DNA of 60,000 nucleotides from Bugula neritina (Eukaryota; Bryozoa; Gymnolaemata; Cheilostomatida; Bugulidae): NCBI GenBank assembly GCA_964035545.1, contig OZ037770.1, positions 4,385,662 to 4,445,661 of the forward strand, read 5' to 3'. Shown piece by piece: positions 1 to 11,300 of this stretch (position 1 is its first letter; each line of letters starts with the position of its first letter). The notes under the pieces were generated by a model. It saw only the letters and a program-made list of their open reading frames with translations, ran no database searches and was not told where the DNA came from. The position numbers and the translations under genes were made by a program.

Positions 1-1187
1 GTAATGACCTTGACACTTGCTGTTATTGGTGGCAGCAGAGAATATCTTGAGGGTAAGATCACTATTAAAGCAATTATGCGAGCTCTTATAGAAAATATAA
101 AGTTAGGCCTATAAATTCAGGAGTTAGATGATTACAAATGTTACTTGCTGAAAAACATATGTATAAATTTAGTTTAAATTTATATTTTAGATAAAAGAAG
201 TATTGCTGAACTGTTTAATCCACCACGGATAGAGTGAGTTAAAGACTTAGTTTAGAGTTTCCTTCTTATCATATAAACTACTATAGCTAAAGAATGCCAT
301 ACAACCAGATCAACTAGTATTACAACTTTCAACAAAACTTGCAATTCGATTGCCACTCATCATGACGTTGATAATTTTCGATGTTAATTAGGCTATGTTT
401 TTAAATTATTATCTACAAGTTAATTTAAATATAGATTTTTAAAGCTTTTGTTACAATAAAAGTTATAACCTTTAAAATTTTTTGGACATGAATTGCTATG
501 AACAATGAATGGTCCACGTAAAAAAATTTTAAAAGCTTTAAAACCAAAATTTCTAAAATGAATAGCTTGGTTATTTTCATTTTAGTTTGCAAATGTGTGA
601 TTGATTAGTCAATCCTGTTATTAAGAGATCATTAATTCTTATATTTGTTTTTGCTATGGCAGGCAAAGAAATCCTCATGACTATAGATATTTCATAAAAC
701 GTGGACGATCAAGTTGTCGTAGATGGCTTGGTAAGTTTTTTTTATTAAAAACCAACAGCTAAAACTAAAGTACATGTTTGTGCATTGCCATAATTAAATT
801 ATGAATCATTAGTTATTGGCATGAAGCAAGGGAAGATTGGATGATAAGTTAGCTAATATACCAACAAGGTGTATGACTCATTTGTGAATAATATACCCAT
901 GGCCATTGTGCACATACTATCAATGAGTTTCATAACTAAACAGCATAATTTTTCAAAAACCAGTGTTCAGTTATAGGCTTATTTCAAATTAAATAAAACA
1001 GAAAACTGTGAAATGATATTGAAAAGTAATTGCTCCTATCTTACAATTGTGTATTTTTCTTTATACGTTTTCAGGTTCATGTAAACACAATACTGACTGC
1101 TGCAATCAATTGAAGTGCATACCTAATTTTGGTTCACGGATAGGACGCTGTGACACTGCTGAGCTTCATATGATGCATGGGAAATAA
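1..1187 (+). CDS. Secreted cysteine-knot (ICK/knottin-like) peptide precursor, 5' end cut by window edge
   Basis: Four exons fit in phase: <1-52 (phase 1), 191-233 (phase 2), 663-730 (phase 1) and 1075-1187 (stop TAA 1185-1187). Donors are GTAAGA, GTGAGT and GTAAGT, and each acceptor ends in AG. Exon 1 encodes the hydrophobic tail of a probable signal peptide; its true start may lie outside the window. The propeptide has Lys-Arg pairs at 193-198 and 697-702. After the second pair, 46 residues carry six cysteines (codons at 715, 1080, 1098, 1101, 1116, 1149) spaced C-x6-C-x5-CC-x4-C-x10-C, the classic inhibitor-cystine-knot spacing. The last two codons are Gly-Lys, a possible amidation signal. 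Knottins include venom toxins, antimicrobial peptides and endogenous regulators; nothing here says which. Signal-pro-KR-mature order fits secretion with furin or prohormone-convertase processing. The mature sequence is deliberately not written out. Confidence 0.8.
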
Positions 1188-1227
1188 AGATTAGGTATTA
1201 TTTGAAAAAAAAGTTTTAATCAATAAA
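1183..1227 (+). promoter_or_regulatory. Polyadenylation signals of the knottin-like gene
   Basis: An AATAAA hexamer at 1183-1188 overlaps the TAA stop codon of the peptide gene, and a second AATAAA lies at 1222-1227. The downstream one leaves room for a short 3' UTR and is the more likely signal in use. Confidence 0.5.
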
Positions 1228-1935
1228 ATTGATTTAGAATTACAGAACTATAATGCAGTTGATCCGTGACCGATTGTTAATAACAATAAACATGCATCTA
1301 AACGTCAATTATAAAAACAATGTATATTTTATAAGATAAGGAAGTGAATTGCAAATACCGCAACCAGCTATTTATTCTAGTCAAGAAAAATCAAACCAAT
1401 GCTTCACTTAACTCTTTAATATAAGTTTTATTATGCTCCAAATGTACACGTGTGTATAAGCAGCAAACATTTGCAAACAATGACATTGTTTTTTGGAACA
1501 ACTATATGATAGTATTGTGATCATAGTAACCTTGGCAATCACTTCTGAGCAAACTTCGGTGGTGAAGGTTTTAGCCAAATTTCACAAGTTGTTAAGGTTC
1601 ATATAATGGCTACAATATACAGTACATACAAGAAAATATGTTTCCTAAGATCAGCGTATAAACAGAACAGTACAACGGAATGTGTTTGAAAATTTGTTGA
1701 CTGACTGCCATTGAAAGCAGCGAAGACATTGTAAAGACCGATTTCTTGGTCTAGCAATCATATGGCTAGACCTGTCACGGTCTGGTAGTCTGTCTGTGTT
1801 GGTCAACATTGTCTTCAGTCCGTCAAACGAAGTATGTTGGTCAGTTGCCCAGTCAACGTCATTTTCTCTTGTTTGAGAAAAATGCCGAGTGGTCTGCTTC
1901 TACTTAGAGGCTGTTTATAAATTCAGCCATTACAT
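1228..1935. other. Intergenic, no gene seen
   Basis: AT-rich sequence with no convincing open frame or splice-site pair, and no repeat beyond short hairpins. Confidence 0.5.
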
Positions 1936-1970
1936 ATGTTATATATATATATACATATATATATATATAA

Positions 1971-2052
<82 letters not shown>
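1936..2052. repeat. (TA)n microsatellite
   Basis: Almost pure TA dinucleotide repeat, with a few TACA, AAAT and TATG interruptions near its left end. The open frame crossing it is an artefact of the repeat (alternating Tyr-Ile). Confidence 0.97.
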
Positions 2053-2055
<3 letters not shown>

Positions 2056-2291
2056 CAAGAAATCACTAGACTGCCTGTGGAGCTTTAGGAAGAACTTTAT
2101 TTTTATAGTCATGATTTTTCTATAGTTGAGTCATATTTGACTTTACTTCATTCTGTAGAAAACTACAGTAATTGCTTGTGTTCAGCTTTAAACCTGTTTC
2201 ATTTGCTGTAGAGAAGAAGTTTTCTAAATTTGTATCATGCTGCTCACAAATTGATTAATTATGTGAATATCATCAGCTACTAATGCAACTC

Positions 2292-3176
2292 AATAGACCA
2301 TGTAAAACTCAGCCAATCAGCGAAGTGTACCAGGTCAATGTCTTACTATTGTAACTGATATAAAATTCTGCAAGTTCAATTGCAAAATGCATGCTTCTAA
2401 AAGCTAGTTGTGCAACTTTTTTTTCATGCATTATTTAATTTCATATCTTAAATTGATGACTCTTGAAATGATTTTTTAAAATGTCTAAATTAAGTGTTTA
2501 TAAAACGCAAATAAAAATTGCATGTCTAGAAAAATGACCTGGTACACTTTTGCAACTTAAGGCCAATTATTACATAACTGCCAGCTTAGTAGTTATTTGT
2601 TGTTGCAGCTTGAATGGGTTATTGTTTAGCATTGGAAGCTTGCAGTAAACATCTGTGAATTTGGTACATGACTTCGATTGGCTGGTTTTTGAATGGCCCT
2701 TTAGTATATGCATCTGGATGGCTGGGTAGTGTGGACTCCGCCTACATCTAGCTAATGTACAGTAGCCAATCCACAGTAGTATTACAAAATTTCTGTTTAA
2801 CAAATGAAATATTCTGGTCATTTGTTTTGTACTTTACAATAGTAAATATTCTATTCAACTAGAATTTTATTGTATGTAAGCCATGGGAACTACTAAGAGG
2901 TTAAATCAACCACCCATGCTGGTAATATTGTTGCTAGCAGTAATAGCAAGTCCACACAGTATAAATATACACATAAGCTATTATGTGCAGCTTATAAATG
3001 CTGAAATGACCCCATTTCTTACTTACAATTTGAAAAAAATTGTATTACATATTCTGCCACTTCTGCACCAGGAATTTGTTTTCCTTTTAAATTTTGAAAA
3101 TAGTAGTCAGTTTCTGCAGCAGTCAACTGCATCCACAATAAACAACGTAAGCTTTCAAATAAACTATAAGTATATG
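2292..3176 (+). repeat. Left inverted-repeat arm of the transposon
   Basis: Matches the reverse complement of 4913-5787 with a handful of substitutions. The main length difference is a 10-bp stretch near 3126-3148 that is present here and missing from the other arm, which accounts for 885 versus 875 bp. It holds an internal 15-bp inverted pair at 2323-2337 and 2535-2549. The outer 15-mer lies about 30 bp from the tip, a reasonable place for a transposase-binding site. Confidence 0.93.
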
Positions 3177-3343
3177 AAATATTAAGTGTGGAAACAATGT
3201 AATTTAGTTCTTGCTATGATGAAAAATTACAAGAATATTATATTATAAAAGCTAGATATAGATTTCTATAAAATGGCACAGGTAAAAATAACACATTTTT
3301 ACTTCAAATTTTAAATTTCATCAGTCACCAATGGTGGCTGTAG

Positions 3344-4925
3344 ATTACAGAGAGCATAGCAGACTATCATAATCATAAGGATGGTCAGCCCACTGAGCAA
3401 AATCCAACTCCAATCTTTCATTTGGGTTACCAACGCACTAAAGCATATAATGTAAGACGAACAAAAAACAGTGGTTTTAATGAAACATGTGAAGGAAGCA
3501 AACAGAAAACGTTATCAACAGAGTCAGCTGATATAGAGCAACAGAACTCATCTGACAGCCATCCTCATAGTCAGGCTTCATCAGAAGTAACTGAGTTACC
3601 AGAATCATCAACTACTCAGAAAAAAAGATCTGCACATTCTATTGATAGACGAAAATCAAAAGTTGGAAGAAAAGGCTCAAAAAGATCCACGTTTAAACAA
3701 AAAGCAGCTATTGAAAAAGTAAAAGTTTTTAAAACTTTCATCACTACAGATGAGCAAACTAAATTCTATACTGAAATACCTACACGTTCTCTATACTATT
3801 TTTTAGCAAGGTGAAAATTATGATTTTCTTATTGCAAAGATAGACTATGGTTTATTACAAATAAACAATGCAAGTCTCACTATGCTAAAATTTCTACATT
3901 GATTAAATTTGATGTGTATTAAAACTGTCATTTTAATTAAATTTGTTGCATTGTGAGTGTATCATTCATACATTTTTTATTAAAGATGTTGTTTTATGTA
4001 AGATATTCATAAATACCACAGTGGACATCTGTATGCTTTGACTTATTTAGTTTAGGGTTTTATTTAAACAAGCAGCAGTATTTTATTTGTGGACAAATTG
4101 ACTCACTTTCTCTAGGAAAAGTAAATTGTTTTGACTTAAATTTTCCTTGGTTATTTTAAAGCTTATCAAAAGTGGCCTCCTAATCTAATTTTTAGCTGAA
4201 ACTAACTCAGTGTTTAAAACTAAAATGGTTTACACTTGTTACTAGTTTCACTTATTCACAAACATTATTAAATGCTATTCTAGAAATAATATGGGTTTGA
4301 ATTAGTTATAGTATAATTATAAAATGAAGTAATAATTGTTTGTCCACAGTATTTGTTTAAACTCATAACTTCATTCAAAGCATGTATTCATACAACTAGC
4401 TTACCATGTACTGTTACAGTATTATGTAACACATGTTGACACACATTACATTCTGTTTGGATGGTGATATATTGGGTCAAGCCTTCAGCTAGCAGTTCTT
4501 GAACTTCATAGTTGTTGCAAAATATAACTGAAGCTACTTACCAGAGGGTAAAAACTGCTGAATGAATACAAACTAAGCACAAAATTTATTTAGCACATAC
4601 ATTATAATTTGAATCATAATTTAATTTTCATTCTTTATTTTCTATATTTAGATTTATATGTCCGAAGATGAAAGTTCTTATTCTCCAAAAAAAGTTAACA
4701 AGACAAGATGAACTTTTATTGGCTTTGATGAAGCTGCGTCAAGGTTTACAGTTTCAAATACTTGCTGGCCTTTTTTATATCTCTAGATTGCTAGCAAGCA
4801 AAACCTTCAAAAACACATTAGATATTTTAGCAAGAGAACTGAACAATCTAATAGTTTTTCCAACAAGAGAGAAGCTGAACATCCCTCTGAGCTTTCAAAG
4901 CCAATATGCTACCATATATTTATAG
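3344..4925 (+). pseudogene. Truncated DDE_Tnp_4-type transposase (N-terminal and HTH part only)
   Basis: Exon 3344-3810 (frame open from 3344, just after an in-frame TAG at 3341; possible acceptor at 3350) ends at a GTGAAA donor. The next exon starts at 4652 after TATATTTAG. The phase-2 junction restores one frame: FYTEIPTRSLYYFL, then LTRQDELLLALMKLRQGL. In this family the first motif (FYTG-P) precedes the helix-turn-helix and the second is the conserved DE-LL-LMKLR-GL segment, followed here by recognisable (L/I)-FPTREKL and SFQSQY. The DDE catalytic domain, which should follow, is missing: the frame stops at 4923 inside the right arm. The exon-1 tail is rich in Lys and Arg, like a nuclear-localisation segment. 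No clear ATG is seen in the open frame, so a 5' exon may be missing. Confidence 0.75.
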
Positions 4926-5787
4926 TTTATTTGAAAGCTTACGTTGTGGATGTTGACTGCTATAGAAACTGACTACTATTTTCAAAATTTAAAAGGAAAA
5001 CAAGTTCCTGGTGCAGAAGTGGCAGAATATGTAATACAATTTTTTTCAAGTTGAAAGTAAGAAATGGGGTCATTTCAGCATTCATAAGCTGCACATACTA
5101 GCTTATGTGTATATTTATACTGTGTGGACTTGCTATTACTGCTAGCAACAATATTACCAGCATGGGTGGTTGATTTAACCTCTTAGTAGTTCCCATGGCT
5201 TACATACAATAAAATTCTAGTTGAATAGAATATTTACTATTGTAAAGTACAAAACAAATGACCAGAATATTTCATTTGTTAAACAGAAATTTTGTAATAC
5301 TACTGTGGATTGGCTACTGTACATTAGCTAGATGTAGGCGGAGTCCACACTACCCAGCCATCCAGATGCATATACTAAAGGGCCATTCAAAAACCAGCCA
5401 ATCGAAGTCATGTACCAAATTCACAGATGTTTACTGCAAGCTTCCAATGCTAAACAATAACCCATTCAAGCTGCAACAACAAATAACTACTAAGCTGGCA
5501 GTTATGTAATAATTGGCCTTAAGTTGCAAAAGTGTACCAGGTCATTTTTCTAGACATGCAATTTTTATTTGCGTTTTATAAACACTTAATTTAGACATTT
5601 TAAAAAATCATTTCAAGAGTCATCAATTTAAGATATGAAATTAAATAATGCATGAAAAAAAAGTTGCACAACTAGCTTTTAGAAGCATGCATTTTGCAAT
5701 TGAACTTGCAGAATTTTATATCAGTTACAATGGTAAGACATTGACCTGGTACACTTCGCTGATTGGCTGAGTTTTACATGGTCTATT
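4913..5787 (-). repeat. Right inverted-repeat arm of the transposon
   Basis: Reverse complement of the left arm. The 15-bp subterminal pair recurs at 5530-5544 and 5742-5756. The open frame of the transposase fragment runs 13 bases into this arm before stopping, so the arm boundary is also the breakpoint beyond which the transposase is lost. Confidence 0.93.
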
Positions 5788-7241
5788 TAGTCCTATAAGA
5801 GTATTTCAGTGAAATGCATGTAATAGTCTTCTCATGCCGATTCAAGAACAAAAAGCATTTGAACAAATTTATATTTACAAATTTATACCAATTGGCATTC
5901 AGACGGTAGTCAAAATGATTGAATCTTTAGTTTATGGTATTTGGTAGGACCCCGATGATATAGATATAAACAAATATTAATCACTGTGAGAATTTCCCGC
6001 ATTCAGCATGCCTAATTTTAAATTTATTGTCATATATCTTAAGATAAGTGCAGTATTAGAGAATTTGAAAAAAAGAATGGTATTCTAGACTAGAAATTTA
6101 GCAAAAGAGTTTTTATCAGCCCATTATAATATTACCTTTAAATATTTTATATTTTATGCAGGTATAGTTTATCATATCATAATAGAACTGGCATTGTTTT
6201 TGCCAATTTTTAAAGTAGCAGATGTATTTTAATTATAGATAATCGGACTAATTACTATCTATGTAATTTGCATCTATAGGATCAGTATCTGTGCCTATTT
6301 ATATTTTTCATGTTGCTAATTATAGGCAAACTATTAAGCTAGACAATCAAGCATTGTAAGATTTAATCTTAAATTCTGCAACAACTCAAAAACCTATATA
6401 TTGTTACTGCGATTTTGCTTCTGTAATTCAAATGTGCAGCTGCAACAGTTATACCAATTTATTACAAATAATCAAGTATCATATTTAAAAAAAATTAAAT
6501 ATATTTTTAGTTGCTTGAATAGTTGAACAAAATCAAGATTAGTCAAATAATATATTAAATTTGTTATCAAAGTCTATGTCACTACACTAAGAAAAAATAT
6601 TTTATGTCAATACTATTCTGCTGTATCAAATTATAAAAATATATATGTTTGTATAATTATTATTGATAAAACCTTTAAATTACATGTTTTTAATAGAGTA
6701 GCCAATATAATTTATAGATGCACCTTAATTCAGGTAACATTTTGTATTGTGTTTTATCATATGAAATATATTTAGGACATCTGTTTTCACATATTCATGT
6801 TATCTATGGTAGCTTTGGCTGTTTTTTGGGGTGAGTTGAACTACTTCAACAACTAAAAAGTGGTAATTAGCTTCACAGTCCCATATAATTTGTCTTTCTG
6901 TCTTCCATTCTTTACTATACTTTCTGTCATATATCTTAAAAAGAGATAGATGAATTAGTTGCTATTTTAAATGAAGCAGAAAGGGAGATTCATTAAGATA
7001 CTAATTTTGATAAAAAATTTGTCTTACATGTTTTATTGATTTAATTTACAGAGCGAAAACTCACTTGACACTAATAAAATATGTGAACATCTTCTGCAAT
7101 TACCATGTACATGCTACCACTATAATATGTGAAATTATATTTATTGTTGATTTGTTTATTGTTGACAAGCTAGTGATGCTATCCATATGCCATGATTTGC
7201 TGCCCAACAGATATATTGGTGCCATGTTATAAAACAATAGA
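5788..7241. other. Intergenic, no gene seen
   Basis: AT-rich, with frequent stops in all frames. I see no coding, RNA or repeat feature before the TATA box near 7242. Confidence 0.5.
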
Positions 7242-7248
7242 TATAAAA
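7242..7248 (+). promoter_or_regulatory. TATA box of the second secreted-peptide locus
   Basis: TATAAAA lies about 95 bases upstream of the ATG at 7342. With the usual 25-30 base spacing, transcription would start near 7272 and leave a 5' UTR of roughly 70 bases. Confidence 0.55.
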
Positions 7249-7341
7249 GCATCACCTCACTACGTATCTGCTCAATCATTATTCAGCCTCTGCTAAATTC
7301 GGCGACACGCAGGCAGCTAACTGGATAGTACCTGTCAAAAA

Positions 7342-8331
7342 ATGAGGAACTATTTTATACTTTATATTTTTGTCTTGACAATTACTATCAGCTTCTCAAA
7401 TGGGAATTTATTTGGTAAGACTCCGAATATCAGTTGTTGCAAGTCAAAAAAGTTGACAACACAGAGTTTTCTAAAATGCAAGCTTAGCTCTATATTTCGT
7501 TTCAACTTTGTAGTACAACTATAAGAATTATATTACTCTAGTGAATAATTAAAGTGATATGTTTATAATTTTCATTTTTTCCTTAAAGTCAACTATTTAG
7601 AATTTTCTTGCTGTGGAAAAACATCAACAATATAAGAAATAAATAATTTTTTTATCATCAATTAGAACACTTCTATAACGCATAAAGTCATTTCTTTTCA
7701 ACATTTTGCTAAATCTAATTTACTAACAAAGTGAAATAGAAATGAGCTAAATCTGATATAAATATTGTTATCTTTAATTTATCAGGAACAAGAGAAAGGT
7801 TTGCAAAGTCTGACAACTCCAACTACTACAATGTTCGGTAAAGTTCTATGTTTTATAAAAGTGGCAAGACTTTTCCCTAAACATGTCATGTTTTAAACAA
7901 TAGAAATCAAGCAGCATGTCATCTAGGCTGGTGAGAGCCTTTGCCTGACTTATAAGTAGAAAGTCATGGATTCAGACCCTGACAAATGTCATTGGTAATG
8001 TTAGGGAGAGCATCTACTCATAATTGCTTCTGTGCCCCATCTAAATGAGTCCGTTGCCTGATTGAACAAAAACCCCTTCTGCCCGGATTATCTCACAGGG
8101 ATGGTGACTGTAATATAAGCTTGCTTGAGTTATATTTTAAATAATAAATGTTGGCTGCAACTCAGAGCTTCTGACAAGTATATTTCAATTGTCAGAACTA
8201 CATATATATAATAAATATCTATGTAGATGAAATTGTTTTTAGCCTAAGAAATACAATATTTTCAGGCGATACCTTGATGACGGTCATCCGAAACCATCAA
8301 AGACGAAGCAATGACTGTGGCTATAGCAACG
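7342..8331 (+). CDS. Second small secreted-peptide locus, related to the knottin-like gene; frame conflict in exon 3
   Basis: Exon 1 (7342-7414, ATG to GTAAGA donor) encodes a textbook signal peptide: Met-Arg-Asn, a long hydrophobic core, then Ser-Asn-Gly. Exon 2 is 7786-7837 and exon 3 is 8266-8331. The first two intron phases (1, then 2) match the gene at 1-1187, and exon sizes are similar (52 versus 43, 66 versus 68). Read this way the frame stops at 8312-8314, giving 57 residues with no cysteine in the C-terminal part. Another frame of exon 3 gives Arg-Arg, three residues, then a Cys (8316-8318) and a phase-1 end, matching the other gene's exon 3. That frame needs a shift, or the second AG (7791-7792) as exon 2 acceptor. 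The locus is therefore a short secreted peptide, an alternatively spliced knottin precursor or a decayed copy. No nearby final exon is seen. Confidence 0.55.
7915..8115 (+). mobile_element. tRNA-derived SINE, family 2 (copy 1)
   Basis: A degenerate tRNA-like head with a B-box-like stretch (GGATTCAGACCC near 7968) is followed by a body sharing the order 'gagcatc...cataattgc...ctgtgcc...aatgag...cctg...ctcacagggatggtgac' with the copies at 35585 and 58075. It sits 3' of exon 2, inside an intron of the peptide locus. Confidence 0.75.
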
Positions 8332-11300
8332 GTATTACATATTAGTTATTAATTTTATCTTTATCTTTTTTTCTCATTTAATTTAGGTGTACAAATTGAA
8401 ATGTTTGCAATCCGTTAGTCCAAACATGAATATTATTAACAAAAGATTTCAGTATATATTTTCCTAGAATGTTGTTTAGAGACATAAAAAAACTGCCTAT
8501 GCGCAACATACTTTGCATCTGTTCAGTATCTCGTAATTAGACATAAAAAAATCAAAGCCAATTATAAGGCAAAAGACCATAATACTGTACTATCATTGGA
8601 TAGTTCTTCATCAATAAACAGGTAGTCGCCAGTGGTGGATATGAACCCCTCCTAGATTTTTCTCGTACTTCTTCCTCAAAAAACATTTTCATTAAGCCAA
8701 AAAGAAATAACAATACACCTTTTTAGTTGACACTTTTTAATTTCTGACTGATATTTCACCTTATTTCCAATTATAATCAACTTTTAACCGGCACTTTTCT
8801 TTGTAGTAATTCCTACCCTTTAGACTGTGTACTTTGAAATGAGTCTGTTTTACTCGTTACATAAAGTATAGTTGCACTGGCTACAGGTTGACACAAAAGC
8901 AAGCCTATCTTGATAAAATCATGCGCAAATGTAGAAACTACCGAGGAGTTTGTTCCTCATAATTAGAAATTGACAAATTATTTTTAATCCATTTAAAAGC
9001 ATCTGGTTAGGGAAGCATATGCCGTGTTCAATTTGTTATTCTAGCATTAACAATAACAGAATGCAATAATTATAAGTTTATGAAAGTAATTTGTTTTCTT
9101 TCTAATTACAAATATAATATTTTAGTATATATTGTAAATTTATAAGGCTTGCATTAGGAATAACGCAGCTAAAACATCATTTTCCTTAAAGTCTTAAAAA
9201 TATATAAGTATAACATAATACACTATGCCAATAAACTTATTAAAGTACCAAGCAAGCTTAGCTAGTTTAAGAAAAATTACACTAGGTAAATTCCCATTAT
9301 TTATAGAATGCTTGCTGATATTAGCTTTTGATGTAATTAAAGTAAATTATTATTTATCTTTCTAGCTAAGGATTTCTTGCCGTAAGTTTTGCTTTTATGC
9401 ATGGAGAAATGTCGTAACAAACGAGTTAAATTTTTATAGTACATAAAAATGTAATCTATAAGTCGAAGGTATTTAAACTTAGCCATTAACTCATTTTAAT
9501 TAGCAATGTAGCCTAAATCTAATACAATACAAAATATATACCAGTATATATAATATATTTTTACCATATGCTGTTGATTACAGTATTTGTAAAACAAATT
9601 TTATGTTCATTAATTAAATGCAACAAATATTTATAAAATACTAATAATGTTGAATAAATAAATTTAATAATTCCTTTTCTATTTAAATGGCTGCATAATT
9701 TCTTGCAAGGTTGTATAAAGGAGTTGTGGCCTACAACTTATTATGTGTTCAATTGTCACATATGTCTTAGGAAGAAGAAAACTCCCCAAAAATTCTTAGT
9801 TTGAAAATTCTAGTATAATTAAAATCACTTAATATATGTCTTTGAAATGCATTTTGCCACTCTGCAAAATTGCAGGAACAAATATATCATGAAGTAATAA
9901 ATGATTTATGAAGTAATTAACAAACCAATGTAAAAACTGTTGTTGTATATAGAACACAACATATTGATTTTCTTCAATTTCCACATCAAATCTATATATT
10001 CAATTATATCTAACCAATGCTAATAAACTAAACATGCATGCATACAAATATTTGCATCATATGCAAGTAATATTAGCTAATTAGCAACTATAGCATTTTT
10101 TCATTATCTTTATTGCTTGCATATGTCTAAGTATTATTAAAATAAGGTTTTTATTTGCAACTTTGCACCACAAATTACATAAAATCTAAAAACTTGAGTT
10201 GTGACATGCATTAGGGCTACTTATACACAAATAGACCTTCATAAAACTCTCAATGATTTTTTTCAACTCATGTATGCAAAAGTTTTGCATTAAAACAATT
10301 CTTCTAAATCACCTTAGAGCAGGAAATTATTACAAAAACAGCTTCTCATATATAATCTTTCTCCAGATTAATTTTTTTCCTGTATTTAAACTAACTTAGC
10401 AAGTGAAGATTGTGATATCACTCAGGTAATCACATATATATTATTCATAGCTGTAATACTTTAGCAATGAATAGATCATGTTTAATTTCCACTCTACCTA
10501 GCAGTTTTTCAGAATTATAGAGCTATGTATATCGTGAAATTGGAATAGCCTAATAGTTTTACATGTGTTTATAGCTAGACAAATTAACTTAAAAAGCTTA
10601 CAATAATTAGATGATATTTGCATTCTTTTGAAGGTTATGGTGAAGCTACTGCAAAACTGGCCATTAGTTTAGCATAATATGCAATGCCACGCAAAAGCAT
10701 GCCAAACAAGCAATGTTTATTTACCTTACCAGTGCAATTTTATCACCTTAAACACAAAAGCAAGTATAAAATACACATCCATATTAGATTAACTGTCAAG
10801 TTAAAAAAAGACAACATATATTCATGAGCTGGTTCTGTTTGCACAAGTACAATTTAGACCAGCTTATTATTTAGATTGCCACAAAAATATGACGTAAAAT
10901 ATGTCTTTAATCATTATTTTGATATTCACTGGTTGAAGATATTTTTTATATCCTAATATGTAAATATTGTACATAAATCTTAAAAATTAACTAGGTGAAT
11001 AAGGAAAACTGCTAACTTTATGAAACTGTTATGTTAATAAAGACAATGGCTATCAACAAATCCCACCAGACCACAAACTAATTGTAAATACTAAAGCTAT
11101 GTGTTGATCTAGCCTAGTCAATACACCACAAAGATGTATTATGACATACCACATTTTAAGTACTGGGTTACCATTTATTCTAATGGGTATTTGTTTAAAC
11201 TGTTATACACAGCTTTTTGCACTACCAATATACAAGCCAGTTGTTATTCTGTCACTTTTTATCTACATCTCTTTTTAATGCCAGTTACTTGTTAGCTTCA

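Larger units (their letters stand above)
2292..5787 (+). mobile_element. Long-inverted-repeat DNA transposon, deletion derivative (DDE_Tnp_4 / IS4-like or ISL2EU-like)
   Basis: Two arms (2292-3176 and 4913-5787) are reverse complements of each other along about 0.88 kb and flank a 1.74-kb interior that holds part of a transposase. The element ends read AGACC on the left and GGTCT on the right. The bases just outside are AT on both sides, compatible with a 2-bp AT (or TA) target-site duplication. The near identity of the arms implies recent activity or gene conversion. Family placement rests on the interior protein, which resembles the helix-turn-helix region preceding DDE_Tnp_4 domains. The catalytic domain is absent, so the copy is probably non-autonomous. 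Confidence 0.85.

Noticed and set aside
1889-2125. 78-codon open frame rich in Tyr-Ile
   Set aside because: Produced by the (TA)n microsatellite; the same holds for the frames at 34269-34730.
2883-3185. 100-codon open frame with a hydrophobic start resembling a signal peptide
   Set aside because: Lies almost wholly in the left arm; its mirrored counterpart in the right arm shows the region is defined as repeat DNA, and the rest of the frame has no domain.
2570-5509. Identical 83-codon open frames on opposite strands (2570-2821 minus, 5258-5509 plus)
   Set aside because: Their identity comes from the transposon's inverted arms, not from a conserved gene; no splice or motif support, although a small element-encoded peptide cannot be fully excluded.
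9935-9970. Cys-Cys-Cys codons (tgttgttgt) considered as a knottin exon
   Set aside because: No acceptor in front and no further cysteine spacing to match the family.
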